From: Bacteroidota bacterium
Lineage (GTDB): Bacteria > Bacteroidota > Bacteroidia > B-17B0 > Aurantibacillaceae
Length of the DNA stretch: 64,000 nt
Direction of reading: 5' to 3'
NCBI GenBank assembly: GCA_030692515.1
Contig: JAUXZS010000020.1
Location: forward strand, 248,001 to 312,000
The notes under the pieces are model-generated. The model did not search any database, had not been told where the DNA came from, and worked only from the letters and a program-made list of their open reading frames with translations. Within the stretch, counting starts at the first letter, position 1; the number at the start of each line of letters is the position of its first letter. The position numbers and the translations under genes are program-made. This document shows, one piece after another, positions 1 through 8,528 of the stretch.

Positions 1-2075
1 GTTTTAATCCCTTTACCAATAGGCATTTTATCTGCTTTGCATTCAATAATAGCATTCTCACGCACAACAACAGGTGAATTATGCGCCGAAGCATAAGTGA
101 TGGTATTATTGATTTTATCAAAACAAATAACTGTTCCATCCATACCATCTTGCCCACCTTCATGAGACAAATTTTTGATTAAACGTTTTCTAACATAGTT
201 TAATATTTCATGCGGCTCTTCAATTTTCTTTTCATTAATAGCTTCGTTAATAAAAGAAATATTTAAAATGCTCATAAAGGCACCTGGCACACCATGACCA
301 GTGCTATCGCAAACAGCTAAATAAAATTTCTCGCTAATGATTTTATCTTCTTCTTTCTCTACTTTACGTGTTGCCCAATAAAAATCGCCAGACACAATTG
401 ATTGTGGTTTAAACAATACAAAAAAATCATTCAGGTTTTTAGCTAAATAATCATTGCTAGGCAAAATTGTTTTTTGAATTCTTCTAGCATAATGAATAGA
501 ATCAACAATCTCTTTTTGTTTTTCTTCAATTACATCTTTTTGCTTACTAACCTCTGCCGTGCGCGCTATGACTTTATCTTCAAGGTTATGATTAATGTCC
601 TGAAGGTCATGTATTAGTTTACTGATGGAAGCTTGCATTTTTTTAAAGCTATTAGCCAAAACTCCAATTTCATCCTTGCTACCAGTTTTAATTTCAACAT
701 CTAAATTTCCATCGGCTAATTCTAGAGCCTCTGTTGTTAATTCGTTTAAGGGTTTTGTAATGGCCCGAGACATAAAAAAAGAAACTCCAAAAACAATTAC
801 TAACAAACATAAAAATCCAACAATAATATTGTTTCGTAAATAAGTTACTTGTTCAAAAGCTTCTTCTTCATCAATCTCGCTCATTAACACCCAATGCATA
901 TCATTTATCTTTAAAGGCTTATAGGCCGAAAGTACAGAAACACCGCGGTAATCAGGAAATATTTTAGTGTCACTTATTCCACTTAAAGCTTCTTTTGTAC
1001 CTAATGTTTTTACGGTTTGAAGTCCGATTGAACTATTATAATTTCGGATTTTTTCAATTGTTTTTTCATCTTCTTTAATATCCTTCAGCATTGCAAAATA
1101 GTTACTGCTATCTTCTAATAAAAAACGAGATTGATTACGAAGTGTATAATCGTCTCCAACAATATAAGTTTCGCCAGTATTTCCTAAACCAACATTTTTC
1201 CAATTTTTTCTATTGGTCATAATATTGTTTATTTTATCAATTGGCATTTGAAAGGCAAGGACACCAATTTCTTTATCGCCATCAAAAATAGTACAAGCAA
1301 TAAAAGAAGAATGTGCATTATAAGAGGGATGATATGGCGCAAAATCTACAATTTGCACGAAATTTTTCTTTTTATTTTTAGTTACAGAATTAAAAGCAGA
1401 AGCCAGATTGGTATTTTTAAATGGGCCGTCAATTAATGATGTAGCAAAATCTACTTCTTTGTAAACGGTATAAACAATATTTCCTGTTTCCGTATCTATT
1501 AAAAAAATATCATAAAAGCCAAACTTCTCGGCGAAATTTTTAAATACAGAATGATATTTTGCGTGAGCTAAAGTGTAAGAACTATTATCATTAGCGCTAA
1601 CTAACTTGTCTTTTTCTCCAATTTTATTTGGATTACTTACGTAATACAAATCGGTTAAAATTACGCTCTTTTTATTATGAGAGACTTCATCGTCAAGACT
1701 TGCTTTTTGCGAAATATTTTTATTAAGCAATGGTAAAAACTCCGCGGTTACATAATCATCACCCTTTTTCTTGATTTTAGAGTATTCTTCTTCAGTATAG
1801 TTTAAATCAGTATCAATTTTATTAAAACCATTTTCTAATTCTTTCATTGCCTCAATAACCATGGGGTTTTCGGCGGTAGTAATAATTTGGTCGTTTATTA
1901 TTTGGAAATAATCTTCAATTTGGCGAGCCTTTAATTCTCTAAATGCAGTTAACTTATCAAACGATTGTTTTTGCAAGGCATGTTTAGCTCTAAAATAACT
2001 AATAAAGCCAATTACCATCATCGACATAAAGGCGATTAAGAAAAAAGTAATGGCAAGCTTTAATCCGATTTTCAT
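1..2075 (-). CDS. Sensor protein phosphatase (dCache-HAMP-SpoIIE/PP2C), 3' end cut by window edge
   Basis: My translation of the minus strand from the ATG at 2075 stays open for 691 codons to the window edge, so the C-terminal end of the catalytic domain is missing. In order it shows an N-terminal membrane segment (residues 8-28), a long extracytoplasmic region resembling a double Cache sensor (about 40-400), a second membrane segment (415-436), a HAMP-like stretch (437-490), a coiled-coil linker, and a SpoIIE/PP2C serine phosphatase domain from about 545. The metal-binding aspartates sit in SGDFYW (D563) and the DSTGHGVPGAF motif (about D590). The likely role is dephosphorylation of a partner protein, such as an anti-sigma-factor antagonist, in response to an external ligand; ligand and target are unknown. 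The same linker-phosphatase module occurs in the gene at 31185-35315. The domain calls are firm; the physiological role is inference. Confidence 0.9.
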   Translation of the reverse strand, partial: MKIGLKLAITFFLIAFMSMMVIGFISYFRAKHALQKQSFDKLTAFRELKARQIEDYFQIINDQIITTAENPMVIEAMKELENGFNKIDTDLNYTEEEYSKIKKKGDDYVTAEFLPLLNKNISQKASLDDEVSHNKKSVILTDLYYVSNPNKIGEKDKLVSANDNSSYTLAHAKYHSVFKNFAEKFGFYDIFLIDTETGNIVYTVYKEVDFATSLIDGPFKNTNLASAFNSVTKNKKKNFVQIVDFAPYHPSYNAHSSFIACTIFDGDKEIGVLAFQMPIDKINNIMTNRKNWKNVGLGNTGETYIVGDDYTLRNQSRFLLEDSSNYFAMLKDIKEDEKTIEKIRNYNSSIGLQTVKTLGTKEALSGISDTKIFPDYRGVSVLSAYKPLKINDMHWVLMSEIDEEEAFEQVTYLRNNIIVGFLCLLVIVFGVSFFMSRAITKPLNELTTEALELADGNLDVEIKTGSKDEIGVLANSFKKMQASISKLIHDLQDINHNLEDKVIARTAEVSKQKDVIEEKQKEIVDSIHYARRIQKTILPSNDYLAKNLNDFFVLFKPQSIVSGDFYWATRKVEKEEDKIISEKFYLAVCDSTGHGVPGAFMSILNISFINEAINEKKIEEPHEILNYVRKRLIKNLSHEGGQDGMDGTVICFDKINNTITYASAHNSPVVVRENAIIECKADKMPIGKGIK

Positions 2076-2148
2076 GCGTTGTTTGTGCGATTATTCAGTT
2101 ATAATTTATTAGAGGTTTAAATTTAACTTTTTATTCTAAATAAAAAAA

Positions 2149-2168
2149 GGCGAACCAAATAGCTCGCC
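2149..2168 (-). terminator. Hairpin terminator below serC, possibly bidirectional
   Basis: A 7-bp stem (2149-2155 with 2162-2168) encloses a 6-nt loop. Read on the minus strand it has one G-U pair and is followed by seven T (complement of 2142-2148). On the plus strand it is followed by a T-rich run from 2170. It lies downstream of serC and upstream of the phosphatase gene, so it most likely ends serC transcription. Confidence 0.7.
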
Positions 2169-2180
2169 GTTTTTTCTTTT

Positions 2181-2219
2181 ATCGGTGTAAATCCGTTTAA
2201 ATCTGTGTCATCCGTGCTC
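2181..2219. repeat. Degenerate 10-bp tandem repeat, about four ATCYGTGTMA units
   Basis: Four consecutive units start at 2181, 2191, 2201 and 2210 and follow the pattern ATC(G/C/T)GT(G/T)(T/C). They lie in the 3' untranslated region of serC, between its stop codon and the terminator hairpin. The units resemble the GTG-containing repeats at 49544-49702. From memory, such GTG-rich intergenic repeats recur across Bacteroidota genomes; no database was consulted. Confidence 0.6.
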
Positions 2220-2225
2220 CATCGC

Positions 2226-3299
2226 CTATGCAAATTTCTTTTCAAAATCTTTCATCACATCTACTAACACTTGAACACTTTCCAAGGGCAAAGCATTGTA
2301 CATAGATGCGCGATATCCACCAACATCTCTGTGTCCACGAATACCACTAATGTTAGCGCTCGCCCACATTTTATCAAATTCAGATTCTAATTCAGGTTTT
2401 GTTGTTAAAAAACAAGCATTCATTTGGCTACGATCTTCAACAGCTGTTGTTCCAACAAATAAAGTATTTCTATCTATTTCATTATATAAACAATCTGCCT
2501 TTTGTTGATTAATTTTTTCAATCCAAGCAATGCCACCATTTTTCTTTAACCATTTTAAAGTAAGTAAGGTTACATAAATAGGAAACACAGGAGGTGTATT
2601 GTACATACTGCCACCTTTAATGTGCACTTGATAATCTAACATGGATAACATTTTTCGTCCGGTTTTTCCCAATGCATCTTTTTTTACCATAACCATAGTA
2701 CTTCCGGCAGGACCCATGTTTTTTTGAGCACCGGCATATATTAATGAAAAATCTTTTGCATTTATTTTTCTGCTAAAAATATCGGAACTCATATCGCACA
2801 CCAAAGGAATATTAGTTTTGGGAAATTCTTTTAATTGTGTTCCAAAAATTGTATTATTACTAGTAATGTGTAAATAATCAGCATCCGTTGGAACCGTATA
2901 CCCTTTAGGAATATAATTGAAGTTTTTATCTTCTGATGTGGAAATTACTTTTGTGTTACCAATAATTTTAGCTTCTTTAATGGCTTTACTTGCCCAAACA
3001 CCAGTATTTATGTAGGCTGCATAACCTTTATCGGTTAATAAATTATAAGGCACCATTGCAAATTGTAAACTTGCGCCACCCCCTAAAAACATAACATCAT
3101 AATCATCACCAACCTCAAATAATTCTTTTATAATAGCATGAGACTCATCAATTACTTTTTCGTAATTTTTACTACGGTGCGATATCTCCAATAGGGATAA
3201 ATCTAAACCATCAAAATTAATACAAGCGTCAGAAGCTTGCTTTAAAACATCTTGAGGTAAAATTCCAGGGCCGGCACTAAAGTTGTGTATTTTTGTCAT
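2226..3299 (-). CDS. serC: Phosphoserine aminotransferase
   Basis: This 357-aa protein has the full length of the SerC family. SerC is a PLP-dependent class V aminotransferase that converts 3-phosphohydroxypyruvate and glutamate to phosphoserine in serine synthesis; it also acts in one pyridoxal-phosphate route. Typical features are the N-terminal NFSAGPG motif, the glycine-rich GGGASLQF segment near residue 73, and the PLP lysine in AGAQKN (K193). The C-terminal RASMYNAL arginine region is also present. The start is ATG, with an AGG six bases upstream. In many Bacteroidota serC sits beside serA, a ferredoxin and an acyl-CoA reductase. Here it stands alone, and a ferredoxin/acyl-CoA reductase pair lies far away at 54857-56287. 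Gene identity is very secure. Confidence 0.97.
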   Translation of the reverse strand: MTKIHNFSAGPGILPQDVLKQASDACINFDGLDLSLLEISHRSKNYEKVIDESHAIIKELFEVGDDYDVMFLGGGASLQFAMVPYNLLTDKGYAAYINTGVWASKAIKEAKIIGNTKVISTSEDKNFNYIPKGYTVPTDADYLHITSNNTIFGTQLKEFPKTNIPLVCDMSSDIFSRKINAKDFSLIYAGAQKNMGPAGSTMVMVKKDALGKTGRKMLSMLDYQVHIKGGSMYNTPPVFPIYVTLLTLKWLKKNGGIAWIEKINQQKADCLYNEIDRNTLFVGTTAVEDRSQMNACFLTTKPELESEFDKMWASANISGIRGHRDVGGYRASMYNALPLESVQVLVDVMKDFEKKFA

Positions 3300-3357
3300 A
3301 TACCTAATTTTTAAATTTAAATGTGTTTTTTAATATGAGTTAAAATTAATAAAATGT

Positions 3358-5445
3358 TTAATCGTAGAGTAATTTAATTGAGCCATTATTTAAAGTAATT
3401 ATTAATACTTTATCATTTAATGATTGAATAGTGTTTATATCACCTAAAAGTAACTTCCCCTTATTGTCAATCAACTCCTTTACATCACCATGAACAAGAT
3501 AATAATGAGAACTTATTTTTTGTATTTCAGAACTGGACGAAAACACTTCTTTACCTTGAAGATTAATTAAAATAAACTTATCTTTTAATTGAACTATTGC
3601 ACAACTATCCAAAAAATCAGTTGCTTTGGAGTATTTGTAAGGAATAACCAAATTAAGTTTACGGTCAACATATCCAAATTTATTTTTATTTTTAACCAAA
3701 ATCAATCCATTTGATGCAAAATTAATTTCATCATAGGCTCCAAAATCAATACTTGTTTTACCATTTAAATCAATAAAAGATTGCTGGTTTTTTTTAAGCA
3801 ATTTTAATAGCTGTCCGTTAGTATAAAAATCTGCAGGTTTTTCTTTTAAAAAGTCGTAGGATATTGCACTCAAAAAACAACCATTTCCACTAAAAAAACC
3901 ATACATGTTGTTAAGCACAATAATATAAATAGAATTGTTTGCAACAAGAATTTGATCGTATTTAGCCTCTAAGATTTGTTTTCCAGAAGAGTTAATTAAA
4001 CCGTATGAATTTCCTTTTTTCTCCACCGCAATTTTATCAACACCAAAATCAGAAAGCCAGTCAAACTGGGCTTTATGCAGATTACCATCCTTAGATATAA
4101 AACCACTTTTCCCATCCAACCGATAATATGCAAAATCGTTTTTAAAATCTCTTAACTCTTCAAAACGCGGTTCAATAATAATTTTCCCGAAATTATTTAT
4201 TGCTCCGTATTTTCCATTTACTTTAAAAGTGTAATAACCATTTGATATTTCGTTTATTTCGTCAAATAGTGTTGAAATAATTTGTCCTTGCCTATTAATA
4301 AAATACCATTTGTTATTATTTTTTACAGGAGCAATTCCATTTTTAAACGTGTATGCCTCTGTGAAAAATTGATTAAACGGATTTGAATTTTCTTTATTAA
4401 TATAATATACCGAATCGTTTTTATTTACAACTGCTAAACCTTCCGAAAACGGTGTAACGGCATCAAATACAATTGGAATTACAGAGTTTGTATTTTCATC
4501 AATAAAGCCAAAAAAATCATCCTTTTGATACGGATAAAGCACTAAATTATTTAATTCTAATTCTTTTAAAATAGAATTTCTTAATGGAAATTTTGGATTT
4601 TCTGCCAAGAACTTTTCAAGCTCTTCATTAGAAAAAGATTTAACTGATAATGCAAATACCAATTTCCAAGCTTCCAGATTTTGTGGCGCCGTTTTGTAAT
4701 TAGCAACAAATAACTTTAAACCTTTAACATCTGATTTTTCTTTATAGATAGAAAATAATTTTTCGTAAGCCGAATTCAATAATACATTTTCAGGATTATT
4801 TTTTATAAAATTAATATACGAAGCTGCGGAATTATCTTTTGTGTACTCATCAAAAACCTGCCTATCAATTAAAAGTAAAGCTTCCTGCACAAAAAGACTT
4901 TGCGGATGTGTTATTACAAACTCTTTGGTTTGTTTACTATCATTTAAACCAAGTACTTCATTGTACTCGATTTCATCCCTTAAATAAATTGCATCGGTAA
5001 GTGTTTTTTTATTTGCTAAATAATTTTGTCTTAAAAAATTATTGTACTTTATCAAAATGTTATCTTTAACTATTTTATCAAAAGCTTTTGTTGCAATAGT
5101 ATCAACCAAATGTATAATAGAACTACTATCAATTTTAAATCCAGAAAATTCTTTAACTTCTTTTTTAATAGCAAATAAATTAAAACTTAAAGTGATATAT
5201 TTTGAAGCTGAATCTAAATTATAAAAAGGATTATTGTTACGACTATAAATAGTTGCTAAGCCAAAAGCTGAATAAGGGTTTTGTTTTTTTTGAAAATTGT
5301 TATTAAATATTTTTTTTGCTTTAAAATAATCAAAAACAGAAAGCGCTTTAAATCCTTTCTCAATGTTAGACGCGTTTAGATTACAAAAAGTAAAACTACA
5401 TGCGAGAATTAAAATAGACTTAATTATGTTTTTTATAAAATTCAA
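3358..5445 (-). CDS. Secreted WG-repeat protein with helical N-terminal half
   Basis: The 695-aa product begins with a signal peptide (hydrophobic core about residues 5-24). Residues 35-300 form a helical, TPR-like region that tracks tasks such as FxAKKIFNNN. From about residue 305 to the end there are successive WG-type repeats, recognisable as units with G(F/Y)(I/V)(N/D) followed by a strand and an IxxxFDxx segment, for example near 311, 385, 415, 450 and 475. WG repeats form beta structures of unclear function and are abundant in Bacteroidota envelope proteins. The product is probably periplasmic or surface-exposed. It ends 58 bases upstream of serC in the same direction and may or may not be co-transcribed with it. 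No enzymatic motif was seen. Confidence 0.8.
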   Translation of the reverse strand: MNFIKNIIKSILILACSFTFCNLNASNIEKGFKALSVFDYFKAKKIFNNNFQKKQNPYSAFGLATIYSRNNNPFYNLDSASKYITLSFNLFAIKKEVKEFSGFKIDSSSIIHLVDTIATKAFDKIVKDNILIKYNNFLRQNYLANKKTLTDAIYLRDEIEYNEVLGLNDSKQTKEFVITHPQSLFVQEALLLIDRQVFDEYTKDNSAASYINFIKNNPENVLLNSAYEKLFSIYKEKSDVKGLKLFVANYKTAPQNLEAWKLVFALSVKSFSNEELEKFLAENPKFPLRNSILKELELNNLVLYPYQKDDFFGFIDENTNSVIPIVFDAVTPFSEGLAVVNKNDSVYYINKENSNPFNQFFTEAYTFKNGIAPVKNNNKWYFINRQGQIISTLFDEINEISNGYYTFKVNGKYGAINNFGKIIIEPRFEELRDFKNDFAYYRLDGKSGFISKDGNLHKAQFDWLSDFGVDKIAVEKKGNSYGLINSSGKQILEAKYDQILVANNSIYIIVLNNMYGFFSGNGCFLSAISYDFLKEKPADFYTNGQLLKLLKKNQQSFIDLNGKTSIDFGAYDEINFASNGLILVKNKNKFGYVDRKLNLVIPYKYSKATDFLDSCAIVQLKDKFILINLQGKEVFSSSSEIQKISSHYYLVHGDVKELIDNKGKLLLGDINTIQSLNDKVLIITLNNGSIKLLYD

Positions 5446-5510
5446 TTATTAGACTGTGAAGTTTGTAATAATTTTAGCATCGTCAAAGACTAAAACATCA
5501 AATTATTATA

Positions 5511-5518
5511 TACCTTTG
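5511..5518 (+). promoter_or_regulatory. Bacteroidetes -7 element (TACCTTTG) for the small membrane protein
   Basis: The sequence matches TAnnTTTG exactly and ends 9 bases before the ATG at 5528. Transcription starting a few bases downstream would leave almost no leader. It also argues against the upstream in-frame GTG at 5456, which would precede the promoter. No clear -33 TTG was seen. Confidence 0.5.
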
Positions 5519-5527
5519 TTGATAATT

Positions 5528-5719
5528 ATGTTTACAACAGGAAGAATTATTTTTACAGTTGTTTTTTTATTGATTTTTATCATAGGCTTAGCTTGGAGTT
5601 ACCGTAAAGACAGAGCGATAACAAAAATTCATTTTAATAAACCTTATTTAATACTTATCGCAATATTAAGTTTCTTAACCATTCTTTATATAATTGTTAA
5701 AATAAGAAAATTTCTTTAA
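5528..5719 (+). CDS. Small two-helix membrane protein of unknown function
   Basis: The predicted 63-aa protein has two hydrophobic segments (about residues 7-23 and 41-57) separated by a short basic loop beginning WSYRKD. An in-frame GTG at 5456 would lengthen it by 24 residues. I prefer the ATG at 5528 because a TAnnTTTG promoter lies between the two and the protein then begins directly with its first membrane helix. Short proteins of this pattern (MFTTGR, then a helix ending in WSYRKD) are familiar to me from Bacteroidota genomes, but no function is known. It reads divergently from the WG-repeat gene. Confidence 0.7.
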   Translation: MFTTGRIIFTVVFLLIFIIGLAWSYRKDRAITKIHFNKPYLILIAILSFLTILYIIVKIRKFL

Positions 5720-5737
5720 AAACACCGATAATTTTGA

Positions 5738-5745
5738 TATATTTG
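5738..5745 (+). promoter_or_regulatory. Bacteroidetes -7 element (TATATTTG) for the secreted protein at 5779
   Basis: This is an exact TAnnTTTG match 33 bases before the ATG at 5779. The in-frame TTG at 5734 overlaps the element, so it is unlikely to be the translation start. No convincing -33 element was seen. Confidence 0.5.
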
Positions 5746-5778
5746 TGTATCAAAATAGTAAAAACACAACTATCAACT

Positions 5779-6561
5779 ATGAAAAACTTCCTAATCTTAA
5801 TATGTTTCTTGAGTTTCAACAATTATGTTAATTCGGCTACACTTGTTATTGAGGGAAAATATCAGAACAAAAATGTATTTGTTCAAAATGCATACGGTGC
5901 AAATGGAGTTGGTTTTTGTGCTCAAGAAATAAAAGTTAACGGAAAAATCACTACCGACGAAACAAACTCAAGTGCTTTTGAAATTGATTTAGGGGCTTTA
6001 CAATTAAAATACGGACAAAAAGTAATTATTGAAATTAATCATCAAGAAAATTGCACTCCAAAAGTCTTAAATTTAGAAGATTTAAAATCTAAACCAACCT
6101 TTGATGTTTTAACAATAAATATCTCTCCTACAGGTTTATTAAAATGGACTGCAAAAAACGAAACAGGCTCTTTACCATACATTATTGAGCAATTTAAATG
6201 GAATAAATGGGTTCCAATTGGAGAAATGGACGGCGTGGGCAGTCCTGAAAATCATGATTACTCTTTTCAAGTTACAATGCATAGCGGAGAAAATAAATAC
6301 CGTGTAAAACAAAAGGGTTTAAATTCTTTTGCTAAATACTCTCCAGAAGTTAGTGTAAAATCAACTATCGAAAAACCATCGTTTGCAATTCCAAAAAACA
6401 ATAAGAGTATTGATTTTAATAAAGAAACAGCCTATGAAGTATTTGATGCTTATGGAGACGTTGTTAAGAAAGGATATGGCAATCAAGTTAACATTGATAA
6501 TCTAACAAAAGGCAAATATTATTTATGTTATGATAATATTTTAACTGATTTTACTAAATAA
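5779..6561 (+). CDS. Secreted protein with a sorting-domain-like C-terminus
   Basis: The 260-aa product starts with a clear signal peptide (about residues 1-20, MKNFLILICF followed by an NSA cleavage region). The body is beta-rich with no recognisable catalytic motif. The last 45 residues (YEVFDAYGDVVKKG, later an INIDNL-type strand and a KGKYYLCY segment) resemble the type A C-terminal sorting signal of type IX secretion substrates, in which a short beta-sandwich ends the protein. I infer export across the outer membrane or periplasmic residence. The start was chosen because the signal peptide begins here and the upstream TTG overlaps the promoter. It converges with the NUDIX gene. Confidence 0.75.
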   Translation: MKNFLILICFLSFNNYVNSATLVIEGKYQNKNVFVQNAYGANGVGFCAQEIKVNGKITTDETNSSAFEIDLGALQLKYGQKVIIEINHQENCTPKVLNLEDLKSKPTFDVLTINISPTGLLKWTAKNETGSLPYIIEQFKWNKWVPIGEMDGVGSPENHDYSFQVTMHSGENKYRVKQKGLNSFAKYSPEVSVKSTIEKPSFAIPKNNKSIDFNKETAYEVFDAYGDVVKKGYGNQVNIDNLTKGKYYLCYDNILTDFTK

Positions 6562-6571
6562 TTAAAATAAG

Positions 6572-7195
6572 TTACCTTTCTAAAATAGTTTTTAGTTCGT
6601 TAAGAATCATTGCTGTAGCACCCCAAACTTTATAACCCTCTACCAAAAAGTAGGGGGTTTTTATTTTATTGCCATCTACCTCCAATTCTCCTAATTCAAT
6701 TGTATTTATATTCATCAAGTTGTTTAGAAATAATTTTAAAACATTTTTCACTTCTTGCTCGTGTGGAATCATTAAAGGGCCCTTATTTTTACAAACACCA
6801 ACATATGGTTCTACCAAAAAACTGCTTACAGGAATAAATAAACTCGTTAACTTCCCAATTATTTCAATTCCACTACCTAGGCCAATCTCTTCATAACACT
6901 CTCTAATAGCAGTATTTTGCAAGTTTTCATCCGATGTTTCAAACTTACCTCCAGGAAAACCAATTTGTCCACTATGCAGTCCATTATAAACTCCCCTTTC
7001 AATTAAAGGAATAAAAACATTTCCATCCTCATCTAAACAAAAAACAATTAAAACGGCACTCAATTGATACTGACTTTTCTCTAAAGTTTTTACATCAACT
7101 CTAGGTCGTGATAAAGGCGCCATCTCATATTGAACCTCTATACCAGGCAAGGTTTTTTTTAATTCTATTTTAAGCTTATTTATCAGTTCTTCCAA
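6572..7195 (-). CDS. NUDIX hydrolase, CoA pyrophosphatase (NudL)-like
   Basis: With a TTG start at 7195 the product is 207 aa. The NUDIX box is present around GGKFETSDE ... RECYEEIGL, preceded by the HSGQIGFPGGK segment typical of the CoA/acyl-CoA pyrophosphatase subgroup, which cleaves CoA to 3',5'-ADP and phosphopantetheine. The N-terminal region (LPGIEVQYEMAPLSRPR) also matches that subgroup. A longer reading up to 7381 exists, but it runs into ribBA and its promoter and adds a low-complexity serine-rich stretch, so I rejected it. No ATG lies at the expected position, so the start is a judgement. It is divergent from ribBA. Substrate is inferred from family resemblance. Confidence 0.85.
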   Translation of the reverse strand: MEELINKLKIELKKTLPGIEVQYEMAPLSRPRVDVKTLEKSQYQLSAVLIVFCLDEDGNVFIPLIERGVYNGLHSGQIGFPGGKFETSDENLQNTAIRECYEEIGLGSGIEIIGKLTSLFIPVSSFLVEPYVGVCKNKGPLMIPHEQEVKNVLKLFLNNLMNINTIELGELEVDGNKIKTPYFLVEGYKVWGATAMILNELKTILER

Positions 7196-7237
7196 AAGAA
7201 ATAAAGTGGGTTTAAATAATTGAACCCTTAAATTAAG

Positions 7238-7245
7238 TAAATTTG
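7238..7245 (+). promoter_or_regulatory. ribBA promoter -7 element (TAAATTTG)
   Basis: This is an exact TAnnTTTG match ending 11 bases before the ribBA ATG, with a TTG at 7220-7222 as a possible -33 element. The implied leader is only a few bases, and no FMN riboswitch can fit in this gap. Confidence 0.55.
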
Positions 7246-7256
7246 CAGAATATATT

Positions 7257-8462
7257 ATGAGTGAATTTAAACTAAATACAATAGAGGAAGCTTTAGAAGA
7301 TCTTCGTAAGGGTAGAGTTATTATAGTTGTTGATGACGAAGACCGTGAGAATGAAGGAGATTTTATTACCGCCGCAGCCAATGCAACACCAGAGGTTATA
7401 AACTTTATGGCTACTCATGGTCGTGGATTAATTTGTACCGCTATTACAGAACAAAAAGCAAAAGAATTACAATTAGATATGATGGTGAGTGCCAATACAA
7501 GCACACACGAAACTGCATTTACAGTATCTATAGACCTTTTAGGCTTTGGTTGTACTACAGGCATTTCTGCCTCAGATAGAAGTAAAACTGTATTGGCATT
7601 AGTTGACCCTACTAAAAAAGCAAGTGATTTTGGAAGACCAGGACACATTTTTCCTTTAAAAGCTAAAGAAGCCGGCGTATTGCAAAGAACCGGACATACA
7701 GAAGCTACTATAGACCTCGCACGTTTAGCAGGATTTGAGCCTTGTGGCGCTTTAGTAGAAATTATGAACGAAGACGGAAGTATGGCTCGCCTACCTGAAC
7801 TTGTGAAAATTGCAGAACGTTTTGATTTAAAAATAATAACTATTAAAGACCTTATTAGTTATCGTTTAGCAAAAGAATCGAATGTTGACCGCATTGTGGA
7901 AGTTAAGATGCCAACAAATTGGGGCGATTTTGACTTAGTTGCCTATAAAGTTAAAACAAACGGCCAAGAGCACATGGCTTTAGTAAAAGGCACATGGGAA
8001 AAAGATGAACCAGTGTTGGTGCGCGTACACTCAAGCTGTGTTACAGGTGATGTGTTTGGAAGTTGTAGATGCGATTGCGGATCACAGTTACACGCAGCGA
8101 TGGAAATGATAGAGAAAGCGGGAAAAGGCGTTATTGTATACATGAATCAAGAAGGCCGCGGTATTGGTTTATTAAATAAATTAAAAGCTTATAAGTTACA
8201 AGAAAATGGTAGAGATACTGTAGAAGCAAATATTGAACTTGGTTTTAAAATGGATGAACGTGATTATGGAATTGGTGCGCAAATTTTAAGAGACCTTGGT
8301 GTAAGTAAAATTAAATTGCTTACAAACAATCCTAAAAAGCGTGCAGGTCTTATTGGTTATGGTTTAGAGATAGTTGAAAATTTACCAATTATAGTTGAGC
8401 CAAATACACACAATGCAAAATATTTGCAAACCAAGAAAGATAAAATGGGGCATTCGATTTAG
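7257..8462 (+). CDS. ribBA: Bifunctional 3,4-dihydroxy-2-butanone-4-phosphate synthase / GTP cyclohydrolase II
   Basis: The 401-aa protein carries out the two committed steps of riboflavin synthesis, acting on ribulose 5-phosphate and GTP. The RibB half (about 1-200) contains the acidic [11 protein letters not shown] motif and the RTGHTEA segment. The RibA half (about 205-401) contains the zinc-binding cysteine cluster in [17 protein letters not shown] and the [10 protein letters not shown] active-site motif. Both sets of catalytic residues look intact, so both activities are expected. The ATG start has a promoter element 11 bases upstream. No other rib genes are nearby. It converges with fahA across an inverted repeat. 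Confidence 0.97.
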   Translation: MSEFKLNTIEEALEDLRKGRVIIVVDDEDRENEGDFITAAANATPEVINFMATHGRGLICTAITEQKAKELQLDMMVSANTSTHETAFTVSIDLLGFGCTTGISASDRSKTVLALVDPTKKASDFGRPGHIFPLKAKEAGVLQRTGHTEATIDLARLAGFEPCGALVEIMNEDGSMARLPELVKIAERFDLKIITIKDLISYRLAKESNVDRIVEVKMPTNWGDFDLVAYKVKTNGQEHMALVKGTWEKDEPVLVRVHSSCVTGDVFGSCRCDCGSQLHAAMEMIEKAGKGVIVYMNQEGRGIGLLNKLKAYKLQENGRDTVEANIELGFKMDERDYGIGAQILRDLGVSKIKLLTNNPKKRAGLIGYGLEIVENLPIIVEPNTHNAKYLQTKKDKMGHSI

Positions 8463-8478
8463 ATTATTTCTAATAAGA

Positions 8479-8520
8479 CCCGTCAGGTTTATAACAAACA
8501 CAGTTTAAAACCTGACAGGG
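8479..8520. repeat. Imperfect inverted repeat (CCCGTCAGGTTT / AAACCTGACAGGG)
   Basis: The two arms (8479-8490 and 8508-8520) pair with one bulged base around a 17-nt loop. The element sits between the stop codons of ribBA and fahA. It lacks a T-run on either strand, so it is not a standard intrinsic terminator, though it could still act as an mRNA 3'-end structure for both genes. The CCTGACAGG core resembles palindromic intergenic repeats I associate with Bacteroidota genomes. Confidence 0.6.
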
Positions 8521-8528
8521 CTAAGAAA

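Noticed and set aside
5456-5527. GTG start for the small membrane protein
   Set aside because: An exact TAnnTTTG promoter lies between this GTG and the ATG at 5528.
7196-7381. Upstream extension of the NUDIX hydrolase frame
   Set aside because: It overlaps the ribBA promoter and coding region and is a serine-rich antisense reading of ribBA.
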